Source: Ambrosia x helenae (Eukaryota > Streptophyta > Magnoliopsida > Asterales > Asteraceae). Taken from it: 64,000 bases of DNA. Shown in pieces: positions 43,043-54,544 of this stretch (position 1 is its first letter; the number at the start of each line of letters is the position of its first letter). The stretch lies in assembly GCA_030844895.1 (NCBI GenBank), contig CM061229.1:122711682-122775681 (forward strand), read 5' to 3'. The position numbers and the translations under genes were made by a program. The notes below the pieces were generated by a model. The model searched no databases and was not told the DNA's origin. It saw only the letters and a program-made list of their open reading frames with translations.

Positions 43043-44299
43043 TTATTAATTAGTCCCAAACCTAAAGCGTTAGACATTGGAACATTTGAGTTTACACGTT
43101 ACATCCTTCATGATGGTCGTGAAACATTGAAGATGTGTAGCGTATTATGCTTCCTTTATAGCCTAGCTTTAAATCAAGCATTTCCCTTTCATATCTATAT
43201 TATATTATTAAGGAAGAGTGATGTCTAAGATTGTAATTTTGTCTTGAGTACAAATTTTGTAGCTACATATACAACTTAATAAAGCTTAATTGATAGGGGT
43301 AAATTAGTCACCTAAAGGTATATTAAGACACTTCCAAGGTTATAATAGTAATTTTATGTTTTGTTTTTAGTTTACAACTCAAATTTCATTCCCTTACTAC
43401 CCTTGTTCCTTCCACCATACCTGCATTTCCTATCTGCATTAATCAATTCCTTAAATGATAGAATGTTAACCGACCTTCTTTCTTTCAATCGACGTCTCCT
43501 CATCTCCTCATCTCTCTCTATATTGCCAGGTATCACTTTTATTTTCTTAACCACTCACGTGTTCACCACCGCTTCAATTTTCTTCACCATTACATCCTCT
43601 AGATTGCACATGTGGTTATAGTTCCAAATCAGATAGAGATCAATACAACCATCCGACAGGTATCACTTTTGTAATTTCAGAGTAAAAAGGTTATCGTTGG
43701 ACCATTGATTGGTGCTCTTGTGCAACATCGGCTTAGACGAAATCATTCGGGGCTCTTTCATTGGATATAAATCCTTCTGAATTGTCAAGACAGCATTTGA
43801 GAGCTCTCACTAACCAGTCTATCATTTGTGAGTTGTTATGTTTGTTTACAATTTGGTGTTCTTTGATAATTCGATTGGTTGTAACTTTGTATTTTGATTG
43901 AGCTACTGTGAGCAAATGGGCTTCAAGACAGCATTTGAGAGCTCTCACTAACCAGTCTATGACTTCTTTCTCCCGTTTGCTTCAATAATTGACACTGTCT
44001 GCTGTAGCATGTAGTAATAATTACAACTCAATTGCAACAATTTGAGGTAAAGTTTGTTGCTTTTTGATCTAGGCTGTGTCAATTTTGTTTCTTTTATTGG
44101 TATTAAGGTTTTGATTTAAAAGATTTGGTTTAGGTTTGTGTTTGTGTTTTAGGGGTTTGTGTTGGTGTGTGTGATTGAATTTGTGAAATTATTGTTTTGT
44201 TGTGTGTTTGTGTTGTGGAATGAATCTGGATCTTTGATGTTTTGTTTTAAGTTTCTATAAAGTTGAAAGATTTTGATTTGGTTGTTAATTTGTTGCCTG

Positions 44300-45110
44300 A
44301 AATACCCCTTTTTTGTAGTTCATTCTTTTTTAGAGTAGATGGAACAATGCTATTTCACAACATTTGAATTGCAAACGTTGTCTCTAAATATGATGTTAGG
44401 ACTTCATGATCGGGAACCATAAGTGTTTCCCGAACAGGAAGTTGTGAAGTCATGTAAAAGACATATGAAGTAGTATTACTTTTTAGGTAGTTATAGAGAC
44501 TTAAACTACCCTTTATTTGTAGTTCCGTCTTTCCAAATTAGTTGGAACAATGTTATTTGATTACATGTTTATTGACAGTTGTTGTGTGTAAATGACTTCA
44601 CGGCTTCCTGTTCGGGGAACTATTATTGTTCCTTTAACCAAGAAGCTATGAAGTCATGTATAACGCATATGAACTAATATATCCGTTTTTAGGTAGCTAT
44701 AGAGACCTAAAGTGACTACCCTTTATTCGCACACATTTTTTCTAAACAGGTGGAACAATGTCATTTCACAATGTTTTCTATGACGGTTGTTGTCTGTAAG
44801 TGACTTCACGGCTTCCTGTTCGGGAACAAATAAGAAGTTGTCTCTTTATAGGAAGTTGTGAAGATATGTGAAATGCATATGAACTAATATAATTTTTAGG
44901 TAGTTATGGAGACGTAAACTACCCTTTATTTGTAGTCCCCCTTTCCATAATAGTTGGAACAATGTCATTTGGCAACGTTTCTATTGACGGTTGTTGTCTC
45001 TAAAATGACTTCACAGCTGCGCGTACAGGGAACCGGAAAGTGTTCCCTAAACAGGAAGTTGTGAATCGTGTAAACTTTATATGAACAAATATAAACTTTT
45101 AGGTAGTTAT
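44300..45110. repeat. 205-bp tandem repeat, four diverged copies
   Basis: TGGAACAATG recurs at about 44,340, 44,543, 44,751 and 44,955. Each is followed by a conserved block with TTCACGGCTTCCTGTTCGGG-like sequence and TAGTTATAGAGAC. It lies inside the Helitron upstream of the U-box fragment. Confidence 0.82.
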
Positions 45111-45201
45111 ACAGAGTTAAGCTTATGATGTTTTGCTTGTATTTTGTTTTCTTATAGGTGTAGAAGATATATAGTTTTTGTTCTCAAGTAAGCGAAGTCT
45201 A

Positions 45202-45917
45202 ATGGCTGGGAGCTGGGGTGATAGTCATGAATTTGGTAGTCAATCCGACGACGGCTTTCAATTTGAGAGACAGCACATAGAACCCATATACGATGCATTC
45301 ATATGCCCTCTTTCAAAACAAATAATGAAAGATCCTGTATCAATTGAAAACGGGCAAATGTTCGAACGGGAATCAATTGAAAAATGGTTCAATGAGTGTA
45401 AAGAAAACAATAGAAAGCTCGTTTGCCCTTTGACATTGAAAGAACTAAAAACGACTAATATGAATCCAAGTATCACTTTGAGGAACACAATTGAAGAATC
45501 GAATGCTAGAAATGAAGCTGTTTAACTTGACATGGCCTGTAAATCATTGACTCCTGGTTGTCCTGACCCCTGAGATCGATACTTTGCGGGCTTTGAGATT
45601 TGTTCAATATATTTGCTAGAAGAATAGCAGACGTATTGTTCGTAATGCTGATCTAATTCCAATGATTGTTGATATGTTAAAGAGCCGCAGTCGCAGATTT
45701 AGATGTAAAACATTGGAGGCAGTTCGAGTTGTGGTTGAAGACGATGATGATGATAACAAGGTAGATAAATGTTTTAAACAACAAAGATAGTCAAAGATGT
45801 GAACTTTATCATTGTTTGATCCAACAAGATTGTTAAACGTTTTGTTGGTTTGCAGGAAATAATGGCGGAAGGGGATAACGTAGTCTCGACATTTACTTTG
45901 CTGTTTCCCTTGGTCAG
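45202..45917 (+). pseudogene. captured U-box E3 ligase fragment (PUB43/44-like)
   Basis: The first exon, 45,202-45,525, encodes MAGSWGDSHEFGSQSDD and then a U-box: Y-D-A-F-I-C-P-L-S-K-Q-I-M-K-D-P-V, N-G-Q-M-F-E-R-E-S-I-E-K-W-F and S-I-T-L-R-N-T-I-E-E. A TAA replaces a codon right after the U-box (45,523). Homology goes on with damage: N-A-D-L-I-P-M-I-V-D-M-L-K-S at about 45,650-45,759 and, after a GTAGAT...TTTGCAG intron, A-E-G-D-N-V-V at 45,857-45,917. These are the start of the armadillo region of PUB43/44 (SAUL1-type) ligases, which ubiquitinate targets and regulate senescence and immunity. Most of the armadillo region is absent, so it is a captured, inactive fragment. Confidence 0.85.
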
Positions 45918-46319
45918 GTATTTAGTTTTTTAAACTCAAATGTATAGGTTATACATTTACTATTAACGAGTTAAAATGTTAAAAGTTTGTGTTATACATT
46001 TACTTTTAACGTGTTAAATGGGCATAATTTTTTTTTAGATTTGAATATATTTAAAGCTATTTATAAATAAAAACAAAAAACAATTAAAAAACACACAACT
46101 GATAGTGTTTTTTGCATCTTAGTGACCTGGTAACATCATGAACAACATATTTTCTATGTGGTTTTTAAAATGTGATTAGTAGTTGGCCTTTGTGCGTTTG
46201 TGACGGTTGTGTGTATGCATTTATTTTGAGGTTTACTTGCAAGAGTAGGCATGGTTAGGTTGGTCTTTAGTACGCCTTGATCTACTGTTATAATAAATAA
46301 TACAACCGTTGTCACGTAC

Positions 46320-46468
46320 ACAAGCAGCCGGAGACTCCTCCTGCCGAGTAGTCGTAATGTATAACTTCCGCCCACCTTCATCAGACTCCGGCGAGTGTTC
46401 CAGCAACGCTTTTTGCATTATTACCTGCTGGATCGCCTGCGATTTGTTCCACGACGGCCTTCGCATCC
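46320..46468 (-). pseudogene. captured PEAPOD (TIFY4) exon
   Basis: Minus-strand exon after TTATTAATAG: frame G-M-R-R-P-S-W-N-K-S-Q-A-I-Q-Q-V-I, then a charged stretch ending near a GTACGT donor. The motif MRRPSWNKSQAIQQV is the second half of the PPD domain of PEAPOD proteins, which recruit KIX8/9 and TOPLESS to limit leaf meristemoid growth. Only this exon is present, opposite in direction to the U-box fragment, so it is captured. Confidence 0.82.
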
Positions 46469-47711
46469 CTATTAATAACAATATTTACAAATTTTACTCC
46501 TCTATTATATTACTCAATACGTTCACGCATAATGTTACTAATTTAGTCGGCATTCTTCAATTTTGCATTGTTAAAAGTTTACAGGATTAGGCTTAAGACA
46601 GAGCATAATGAATAAAAGAGCAATTGTTTCTGTATTTACCATTTGCATACTTTCAATGCTTAAAACAATGATTTGGCTTCAGATTACAATACCACTTTGC
46701 TTATTTCTATGTATTACAAAATTTTGTTCTTGCATAGTAGTTATAGAGTATGTATACAAAGCAAATAGATTGCTTTAGTACTGAGGTTCTCATTCATGTT
46801 CTTTTCGTTTAGTCTGATGTCTAAAAGGTTCCTTTCATTTGTTGTTTTTTTATTTGACTTGAGTCTGCAATATGATTAGTTACATATTAATAGTGAAAAT
46901 TTGATTTTTCTAATTGAAGCTTGCATTAAACATTTGATGTTAATGCTTATACTATAATCAAGTAGCACATATTATTGTTTTTTGAGCATGCTAAACCAAT
47001 TACTTTGCTTAGTTCATTCATTCAAGTGGAGCTGGCAGAATTCATGCCCCTCTTGGTTAGCGATAACTAGGTCTTTTGGTATAAATGACTTGACATGATC
47101 ATGTAAAAAAAACGTTTTCGTATAGTTACGATTAACTATAACTTTTTCACCGTGATTGCAGTTTACCATCATATAGAAAGTAAGCGATATTCGTCTGTTT
47201 GATATTTACAAGGATCTTGAACTTCAACCCCATTTGAAGTTTTCTTGGTAACCCGCCACAACGCCAGCAAGGCGGCTAGGGTTTACCAGCGGCAAGTAAG
47301 CGTTAATCCACTTGTTTTGGAATATTTGGATATATTTCAAGTAAAATACATATACTATTTTGAAAAAGAATAGAGAAAGAAGAATTGTTATCTTCTGGTT
47401 ACTTGTAATAAAATTGCAGGGTATTACAAGAACAATGGTCATATTATGGTTAGTATACTTACATTGAACAAGGATTAAATCCACCGTCAAGAACATATTG
47501 CACTTCCATGGAAGTCATATTGGTTTAGTCTAGGCTATGACTGTACTATTACATACACGTAATACCTCATTTTCTTGACTGGTAGTGTGACTAGGAAGCA
47601 GGGTAACTATGAAGTAGACGTTTCTCCATGTTTTGACATAAATAGGTTTGTTAGCCGTCGTTTAAATGTTTACGTGAATTATATGCTTGTTAAATGTATT
47701 TTATTTGAGTT

Positions 47712-47921
47712 TTGTATCTTAATGTGCAGGTTGTTCACAGAACCTATGTATTTGGATATTGGACATGGTGCCAGTTGCAGGATTCCTCCAAGTTTGAAAT
47801 GGTGGCTACTTCATTTAAATTACCTAAAATGTCGGAGATTCGGGTGGATGAGTTTCATCTTAAAGAAGTTAAGAGGCAACAACAGAGGCTTGATAAAAAG
47901 TCAACTATAAATGTACTGTAA
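47712..47921 (+). pseudogene. unidentified captured exon
   Basis: After an AATGTGCAG acceptor at about 47,729 an open frame reads VVHRTYVFGYWTWCQL, then F-K-L-P-K-M-S-E-I-R-V-D-E-F-H-L-K-E-V-K-R-Q-Q. It ends in TAA near the Helitron 3' end. I do not recognise the family; codon use looks gene-like. Confidence 0.35.
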
Positions 47922-48183
47922 TAAAAAGTCAAATCCATGTTCTCAAACCAAAAACTATAAATGCAAAGATAATGTTAATTATCTTTGGTTTGTCAAGACA
48001 CTGAATACGAACTGCAACCAGTTTTAAGTGATTTAGTAGTTGTGCACATTTTTATTTTTACGAGTACTTATTAAAACGCAGTGCACATGTTTTTTTTTGT
48101 TTTGTTTTATTCGTAACACGTGGCAAAAAAAATATAAATACCCGCGGCAACGCGCGGGCCTTCCCACTAGTATTTCTGATAGC

Positions 48184-48675
48184 TAGGGATGGCAAAAAAA
48201 CCCGAGCCCGACGGGTATACCCGAAACCCGAAGCATTTGGGACGGGTATACCCGATACCCGACGGGTATGGGACGGGTTTGGTATTGAAAAAAAAAATAT
48301 TTCGCGGGTATGGGACGGGTATGGTATTAGGTGATACCCGACCCGATTACCCGAAATTAAATACCCGTATACCCGAAATATATACCCGAAGACTTTTAAG
48401 TTTTATATATATCTTTTCTTAACTATTTTTTAGTAATGTTTAATTCTAATAAATTGATTATTTGAAAAATAAACTTGTCGTCTAAAATATATATTCTAAT
48501 AACATTATTAATTACATTTATATGCTCTGAAATATATAAATAGTTTTCAAAATTCATACTATAATATATATGTACATATTAAATGTTTCAAAAATTATTA
48601 TGGTGATGATAATATATATGTTACTTATGACAATTTCATATATTCTAGATTTTTTAAAACATAAGACTATAAAAG

Positions 48676-48724
<49 letters not shown>

Positions 48725-48855
48725 GCAAATACCAACGGGTAATACCCGAAAAAAACCCGATGGGTAATGGGACGAGTATGGTATGAGATTTTATAACCGG
48801 GTATGGGTATGGTATTAGCCAAACCCGACCCATACCCGACCCGTTGCCATCCCTA
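48184..48855. mobile_element. hAT-type MITE made of CCCGACGGGTA motifs
   Basis: Terminal inverted repeats TAGGGATGGCAA / TTGCCATCCCTA and a perfect 8-bp duplication CTGATAGC (48,176-48,183 and 48,856-48,863). The body ends are arrays of CCCGACGGGTATACCCG palindromic words; the centre is A+T-rich with a (TA)n run at 48,681-48,722. There is no ORF. The 8-bp duplication and TAGGGATGG ends fit hAT. Confidence 0.88.
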
Positions 48856-48863
48856 CTGATAGC

Positions 48864-49652
48864 TCGTACAAGCATCGCGCCTAGCTCTTGCTCTTTTATG
48901 GTACTAGAGGCTTATTAATAATGTTTTGATCATTGATACTTCGATTAATATTTGATTTGCTGGTTTAGACAACATTGACTGAAGAAGCTAAATACTACAG
49001 CTAGCTTTGGCTTAATCGGTAATTAAAAAATAAATCAAAAGATAGTCTAAAGTTTTTAATTTTTTAAAAGTTATTCCTTAATAAAAATAATCGAAAAATA
49101 ACCTAAAAACTAACATATGCTGGTACCGGTATAGCGGTTCAAACAGGTATACCGGATTTTACCGGCGGTATAAAATTGATACCGTTACCTATATTTACCG
49201 GAATGTTTCGTACCAGATTTCTATCCGAAAACGATAATACCGGCCGGTATTTACCGGTTTTTAAAACATTGGTTTCATATTCATTTTCTCCATTAACTAT
49301 TCACTGTGCAATCATATTCATTAGCTTGTGATGTAGTCTTCTTCTCTTTCAGTCTTCTCTTTCAGTGTGTGCATTGTTTATTATTTTTCTTTTGTTTTAG
49401 TGCGGCACTAATCCTATATACATATGTATGTTCTCTCTTATTTGACGCCGAAGATTGCTACATTTGATACTTAATTTTGGTGGTTTTGTTTTGTTTATAA
49501 AAACATGAAGATAATATTTTTATTTGGATTTTTTTTGAAGTAAATTCGATACTTTTCATTTCAGGACAAAGAAAATTACATCAAGATAACGGGTAGATGG
49601 GTAACAAGCTACGCCGCCACCCATTTCTGAATAGATATGGAATGAAGTGCAG
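48864..49652. other. intergenic, MITE-like GGTACCGG cluster
   Basis: No gene. At about 49,120-49,265 there is a cluster of ACCGGTAT/ATACCGGT words resembling another small inverted-repeat element, but I cannot define ends or duplication. Confidence 0.4.
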
Positions 49653-50078
49653 AAAAAAATAGGGAAAATGACCAATATAGCCCGTTGACCGGGCATTTTG
49701 CACAAATAGCCCTCTCCACCGTCTTTGGAGAGACGGGACACGGCTCCCAACCCGCCTGAACCGTCTTTGGAAAGACGGGACACGTTGTGACCCCCCCAAC
49801 CGCCACGTGGCGTCTCTGATCCCGAGGCTGTACCGTCTCTCTCCGGACGGGTCAGAGATCTCTCCCAGACGGTTCACGTTTACCAAGACGGCTGACCCTT
49901 CGGTTCAACCGTCTCCAAAGACGGTTCACGTCTATCAATGCCGGCTGTCCCTTCGGGTCAACCGTCTCAAACAGACGGGTCACCTTTCCCAATACGTCTT
50001 AACGAAATTTTTGAACCGTCTGAACCGTCTGAACCGTCTCACGAGTGTATATAAATACCCTAATTAACTTAACGAAAT

Positions 50079-50318
50079 TTGCACCCACCGCTCTCCTCTA
50101 AGCTTTCATCTTCCATGCACCACCCAACCGTCTCCTCTAAGCTTTCATCTTCCAATCCAATGACGTTTTTTTACTTTCCCAGCCGAAGCCTTTTTGACTT
50201 TCCCAGCCGAAGCCTACCGGCTTCGGAAAATATGTCCCGGTTACTTGGATTGTTGTTTCATCTGCGTACGGCTACTTGGATTGTTGTTCCATCTGCGCGT
50301 GGTTTGCAACCCGTGTAA
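50079..50318 (+). CDS. doubtful small ORF in Mutator-like element
   Basis: Runs from MHPPLSSKLSSS with two repeats of SSKLSSS and FPSRSL, ending GLQPV. The composition is serine-rich, and the repeats are DNA-level duplications. It could be the start of a transcript running rightward from the left inverted repeat, but it has no family signature. Confidence 0.2.
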   Translation: MHPPLSSKLSSSMHHPTVSSKLSSSNPMTFFYFPSRSLFDFPSRSLPASENMSRLLGLLFHLRTATWIVVPSARGLQPV

Positions 50319-50857
50319 TGGATCGATGATGTGGTGGTCTACATTTTAGGCAAGTTCGTTCGCTTTCCGAATTTATGTCTCGATGTTCGACGTGTGCTCA
50401 CTGAGAACTATTGTTACATAAAACGAGGAAATGTTTCGGACTTGTCTGTGTAGAGCACATACACCATTCGAAACAACGTCTATGTAGACCACTGCTACTA
50501 CCGCCGCTGTGGAGGACAAAACATCTAACACTAAGATGTAGTCCTCAATAGTTGGTTAGACATTACTATTACTTCAAACAAAGTTCCTAGTTCTGGAAGT
50601 AAATTTGGAAAGTTTGTTGTAATAGTGTAGTTTTTTACTTGTTGCTTCTTAATTTTCTCTTGTTGCTTCTTTATCCTCGGGAAGTTTGTTGTAATAGTGT
50701 AGTTTTTTAATTGTTATTGTAATAATATTTATTGTTTATTTGTGATTGTAATAGTATAGTACGTTTAAATATAAAAACAAAACGACAAATTAAAAATATA
50801 ACCAACTATTGCATTAAAAATAAAACCATTACAAATAAATAAAAATATAATTACAAA

Positions 50858-51208
50858 TTACATAAAACGATGTTTAATCATTTGCCACACGGACACATGT
50901 TTAAACTCTTTACCCTCCCTGTTTTTATACTGCCTTAGACTGTGTCTAATGGCCACGTCTTCAGGAAAGTTTGCGGGTACGTCGTAAAGGGTCCGGTTGT
51001 GGTGGCCGTTGAATATTTGACACTTTGTCGTCAAATCATTCAACTTGCGGCTAAGCGACTCGGTGGTACGTTGTGAGCCCCCAACGAGCCGGTTGTATTC
51101 GTTCAGGATCCGGAACCATTTGTTGTTGAGGTGTGTACTCTCTTCAACATGCAACCATGCCGCAATCAACGCAATCTCTTGTTCTTCCGTCCATCTTTGG
51201 GGTGCCAT
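50858..51208 (-). CDS. Myb/SANT-like DNA-binding protein carried by transposon
   Basis: Starting at MAPQRWTEEQEIALI the frame gives 116 residues. The pattern W-T-x-x-Q-E-x-A-L-I-x-A-W ... W-F-R-I-L-N-E-Y ... R-T-T-E-S-L-S-R-K-L-N-D-L is a trihelix/Myb-like helix-turn-helix, and the tail ...F-K-H-V-S-V-W-Q-M-I-K-H resembles the end of plant transposon-associated Myb/SANT proteins. The frame is open upstream to 51,652, but that part is a low-complexity repeat and inverted-repeat sequence, so I prefer the internal Met. Such proteins bind DNA; in PIF/Harbinger elements a Myb-like partner helps the transposase. Here it sits in an element with Mutator-like ends, so it is more likely cargo. Confidence 0.55.
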   Translation of the reverse strand: MAPQRWTEEQEIALIAAWLHVEESTHLNNKWFRILNEYNRLVGGSQRTTESLSRKLNDLTTKCQIFNGHHNRTLYDVPANFPEDVAIRHSLRQYKNREGKEFKHVSVWQMIKHRFM

Positions 51209-51214
51209 TGGTGT

Positions 51215-51365
51215 TGGATGGTGGTTTGGACGGTGGTTTGGACGGTGTTGGACGGTGGTTTGGACGGTGCTGGACGGTGTTGGACGGTGGTTTGGACGGT
51301 GTTGGACGGTGTTGGACGGTGGTTGTCGGGTAGTAGATGGTGTTTGGACGGAGTTGTACGGTGGT
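51215..51365. repeat. short tandem repeat (GGACGGTGNT)n
   Basis: Interspersed TTGGACGGTG and GTTTGGACGGTG units of 10-12 bp just upstream of the Myb-like ORF; read in minus frames it gives Thr/Val/Gln/Pro-rich repeats. Confidence 0.8.
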
Positions 51366-51806
51366 TGATTATGTTCAGACGGGTTGGATGACGGGAAATG
51401 GACGGGAGACGGGTATTTATAGGGCTGAGCCGGACAACCGAAGCGTCGCCGCTCACCGGGAACCACCGCGTCGGTAAATGTGTACCGTCTCTCAAGACGG
51501 TTGAACCGAAGGGTCAGCCGTCTTGGGAAAGGTGACCCGTCTGGGAGACGGTTGAACCAAAGGGTCAGCCGTCTTGGGAAACGTGAACCGTCTGGGAGAG
51601 GGTTCTGACCCGTCTGGAGAGAGACGGTACATCTCGGGATCAGAGACGCCACGTGGCGGTCCTCTGTTGGCTGAAATGGGAAGCCTCTCGGGAGACGGTT
51701 CAGACGGGTTGGGAGCCGTGTCCCGTCTCTCCAAAGACGGTGGAGGGGGCTATTTGTGCAAAATGCCCGGTCAACGGGCTATATTGGTCATTTTCCCAAA
51801 AAAATA

Positions 51807-53900
51807 TATATACATCAAAATGGTATGAAGTATAAAGCATAAATAAAGAAGAGGGGCATTTTTACTTTGTACTCTTTTTTGTCATGTTTTTCCTTTCCAT
51901 GTTTTATGATTCTTGTACTCAAGCTACAAGTCATCTAACTCGGGATGTTGACAAAGTGCTAAAATAAGAGAGGTCTAAATAAATAAGAGATTCTAAACTA
52001 GTAAAGTGTTGAACTATTAAGTGTTGTTTGATTGTATCTCTGAATAACTATTTCACTCATTTGAATTATTATGTGTTGAATGAAATGTATTTATTTGGCC
52101 CTGAATAAGTGTACATATTGATGAAAATTTATAAAAGGAAAATACAAAACATCATAGAAAATCCAAATTACACATAAATCCTTCAAAATCCATGGAAACA
52201 TATAAAAATCCAAATAAAAATAACACAACATATGAAAATCCAAATAGGAATTAATACTTTGTGTACAATTTTAATTTGAATCATTTGAAAGTAATTGATT
52301 AGCAAGCTAGTCATGTAAAGTATTCATATAATCAATATCTTGTGAACCCTATTCTATATCTTGAACTAACAGACCATCATTTTCTCCACTTTGTATTTCA
52401 TAAAACACTTAAGAGGAGGAAAGAGGGGGAGGCGGAAGGCGTTGATACAGAGGAGGAGTTGGAAGAGTCATGGAGGAGGAGTTGGGTTGGACCAGGAAGA
52501 AGCAAGAGGAGTTGCCGTAGAGTATAGATGGGGGTAATTAGGGCAAAGAGAGTTTTTTTTTTTCATTCAACATCTTCTTATTGACAACCTATTAAGTGCT
52601 AAATGGTTTTGTTAAGATGTGAGTTTTTCATGAACTAAACACACCTACTCTGGCCGATTCAAAGATATGCTCTTAATGGAACATTGGAACCAGTAAGAGG
52701 TGAACCAAATAGCCCCTATCTCGTTAAATTTTGATTGTTTTAAATGTAAATCATAAAACAAGCTTTTAAAATGACACACCATTTTTAAAAGTAACAAAAA
52801 AAAAAAAAAAAAAAACAGTCAACTCCAGCCACGTGACCTAAATACTATTCATGAAAGTTTGTATTTAAATATATAGGAGAATTTTGTAGGTAGTGTACTT
52901 TAAACAAACTATTAATGACACACCAAGTACGTGTACTTTAAACAAGTTTGAGGGTTAAGTATATCAAAATTGGGTTAAGAGAATTTTGTGTGTAAAGTTT
53001 TTTTCTTTAATTTATCTAATAATATAAAATTAAAAAAATCATTAAGAAGGGACCATTTTCATCTCTCAAGCGTTCCAAAAGCTAAAAGCCATGTGATCTC
53101 CATCGCTAGTCGACAATGGGAAACTTTATTTGACAATTTATTCACATGGAATCCATAGTCAATCCATCTTATTCACTCGAAGCATGCAACGATAATCATT
53201 TCAGTAAAAAAAACTTCAAAAACACAATTAAATCCTTATACTGAAATAGAACATGAAACTAATGAACCAAAAGTTAAATCCAATTTATACGCAATGAAAC
53301 AATTTCATAGTGAAGTTTATATTGTTTTCGTGTTATTAAAGCAATTTCATAGTGAAGTTTAAAATGGTTACGTATTATTATTGATAGTAACTATGACAAA
53401 CAAGTTAAAAAAACTAGTATTATGAAACTATCTGATTTTATTAAATTCGGTTAGTTCAGACTTACAAATTGCTTCATAAAAGTTACAAATCGGAGGAAAC
53501 CCCAACTTGTACGAGCTAATTATTTAGCATCATAGTTATTAAAAATTCATTTTCAACTAGTATGCATTCTAGGGTTAGAATCAAATACATAGTGAAAGAA
53601 AAATAGAAAGTCGTAAGAAGGATATCAAATGGACTCTGATTGAACCAATTCAAGCAGCATTGAAACTGTCTAATCGAACCTTACAATCTTAGTTTTTAGG
53701 TTTTCGCTTTTTTGTATTTATAACTTATAGTTTTTAGAATTTATGTTATTTCATTGTGTCTTTTATGTAGCGTTGTGTCTTTTTCTTATTTTCATTATTG
53801 TGTCTTTTTTCTTCAGCATTGTGTTATATTTTCTGCATTGTGTTGTATTTTTGCATTGTGTTATATTTTGTGGCTAATTGTGTTATATTTGGTGTTCTAT
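51807..53900. other. intergenic, no gene seen
   Basis: A+T-rich sequence with a poly-A tract at 52,796-52,815 and, at 53,750-53,900, a run of TTGTGTCTTTTT-like words. Short frames have no family signature. Confidence 0.55.
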
Positions 53901-53904
53901 TGTA

Positions 53905-54185
53905 GGGATGAACATACACTACCGAATACCGAACTGATATTGATTCCGAACTGATACCGTACCAATCCCGTACCGAATCGAGAGTGTTCGGTATCGATAC
54001 TCACATTTAGAGGTTTTCGGTTTCGGTATTTTCGGTATCGGTACGGGATCGGTATGATATTGGTATTTTAAGGTAAAATACCGATACCGTACCGTACCGT
54101 ATGTTTTCGGTATCGGTATTGGGTTTTGGGAGTTTTCGGAATCGGTATTTTCAAGATCGGTATCGGTACCAACCGATATGTTAAA
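53905..54185. repeat. CGGTATCGGTA-rich MITE-like repeat
   Basis: Starts TAGGGATGAACATACAC and consists of CGGTATCGGTA/TACCGATACCG words. The left end resembles hAT-type MITE ends. The matching right end is not seen, so it is truncated. It lies some 360 bp upstream of the VIK-like start codon. Confidence 0.55.
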
Positions 54186-54399
54186 TTCTTTATATCCTTC
54201 TTACTCTTCTCATTTTTATTACACTGTTTTTTGACCGGTATTGTAACCATCATATGTTAAATTCTAAGCCTTTGTACTTTGTAGTCACTAAAAGGTTAAT
54301 AAAGGAACAATTGTGATATAAAACACGAGACTGTATCTTTTAACAAACAATTATTCAGGCGTTTAATGAAAAGTATCCAACACGTCACCAACGTGTCAG

Positions 54400-54544
54400 T
54401 TGAAAATTAAAGACAACTCTACAGATATTTCTTTCTATATCATTCACATCCATCCCCTACCGACGACCGACTATATTTACCCCAAAAACCTAGCAGTATT
54501 AATATTATTATTATTATTGTTATCATCATCTCATCATCGTTTGG
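54400..54544 (+). promoter_or_regulatory. putative core promoter and 5' UTR of VIK-like gene
   Basis: A TATA-like ACTATATTTAC at about 54,470 precedes an ATT-rich leader and the ATG at 54,545. Transcription start is not determined. Confidence 0.4.

Larger units (their letters stand above)
43194..48170 (+). mobile_element. complete non-autonomous Helitron with captured gene fragments
   Basis: The left end TCTATATTATATTATTAAGG follows an A at 43,193. The right end has hairpin CCCGCG/CGCGGG, then CCTTCCCACTAG at 48,170, followed by T. There is no target duplication, as expected. Inside are a four-copy 205-bp repeat, a U-box gene fragment, an antisense PEAPOD exon and an unidentified exon near 47,730. 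No Rep/helicase. Confidence 0.83.
49662..51797. mobile_element. Mutator-like element with long inverted repeats
   Basis: Ends GGGAAAATGACCAATATAG and its complement, with a 9-bp duplication AAAAAAATA (49,653-49,661 and 51,798-51,806). The inverted repeats are about 330 bp each (to about 49,995 and from about 51,470), roughly 85% similar by eye, and rich in ACCGTCT...AGACGG words. A 9-bp duplication with long inverted repeats indicates Mutator-like. It carries a Myb/SANT-like ORF but no transposase. Confidence 0.85.

Noticed and set aside
51045..51652. Long N-terminal extension and opposite-strand frames over the Myb-like ORF
   Set aside because: They consist of the GGACGGTG tandem repeat and inverted-repeat sequence; the conserved domain begins at the internal Met at 51,208.
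52342..52527. Glu/Arg-rich 61-residue frame
   Set aside because: Low-complexity GAGGAG sequence with no start context or family match.
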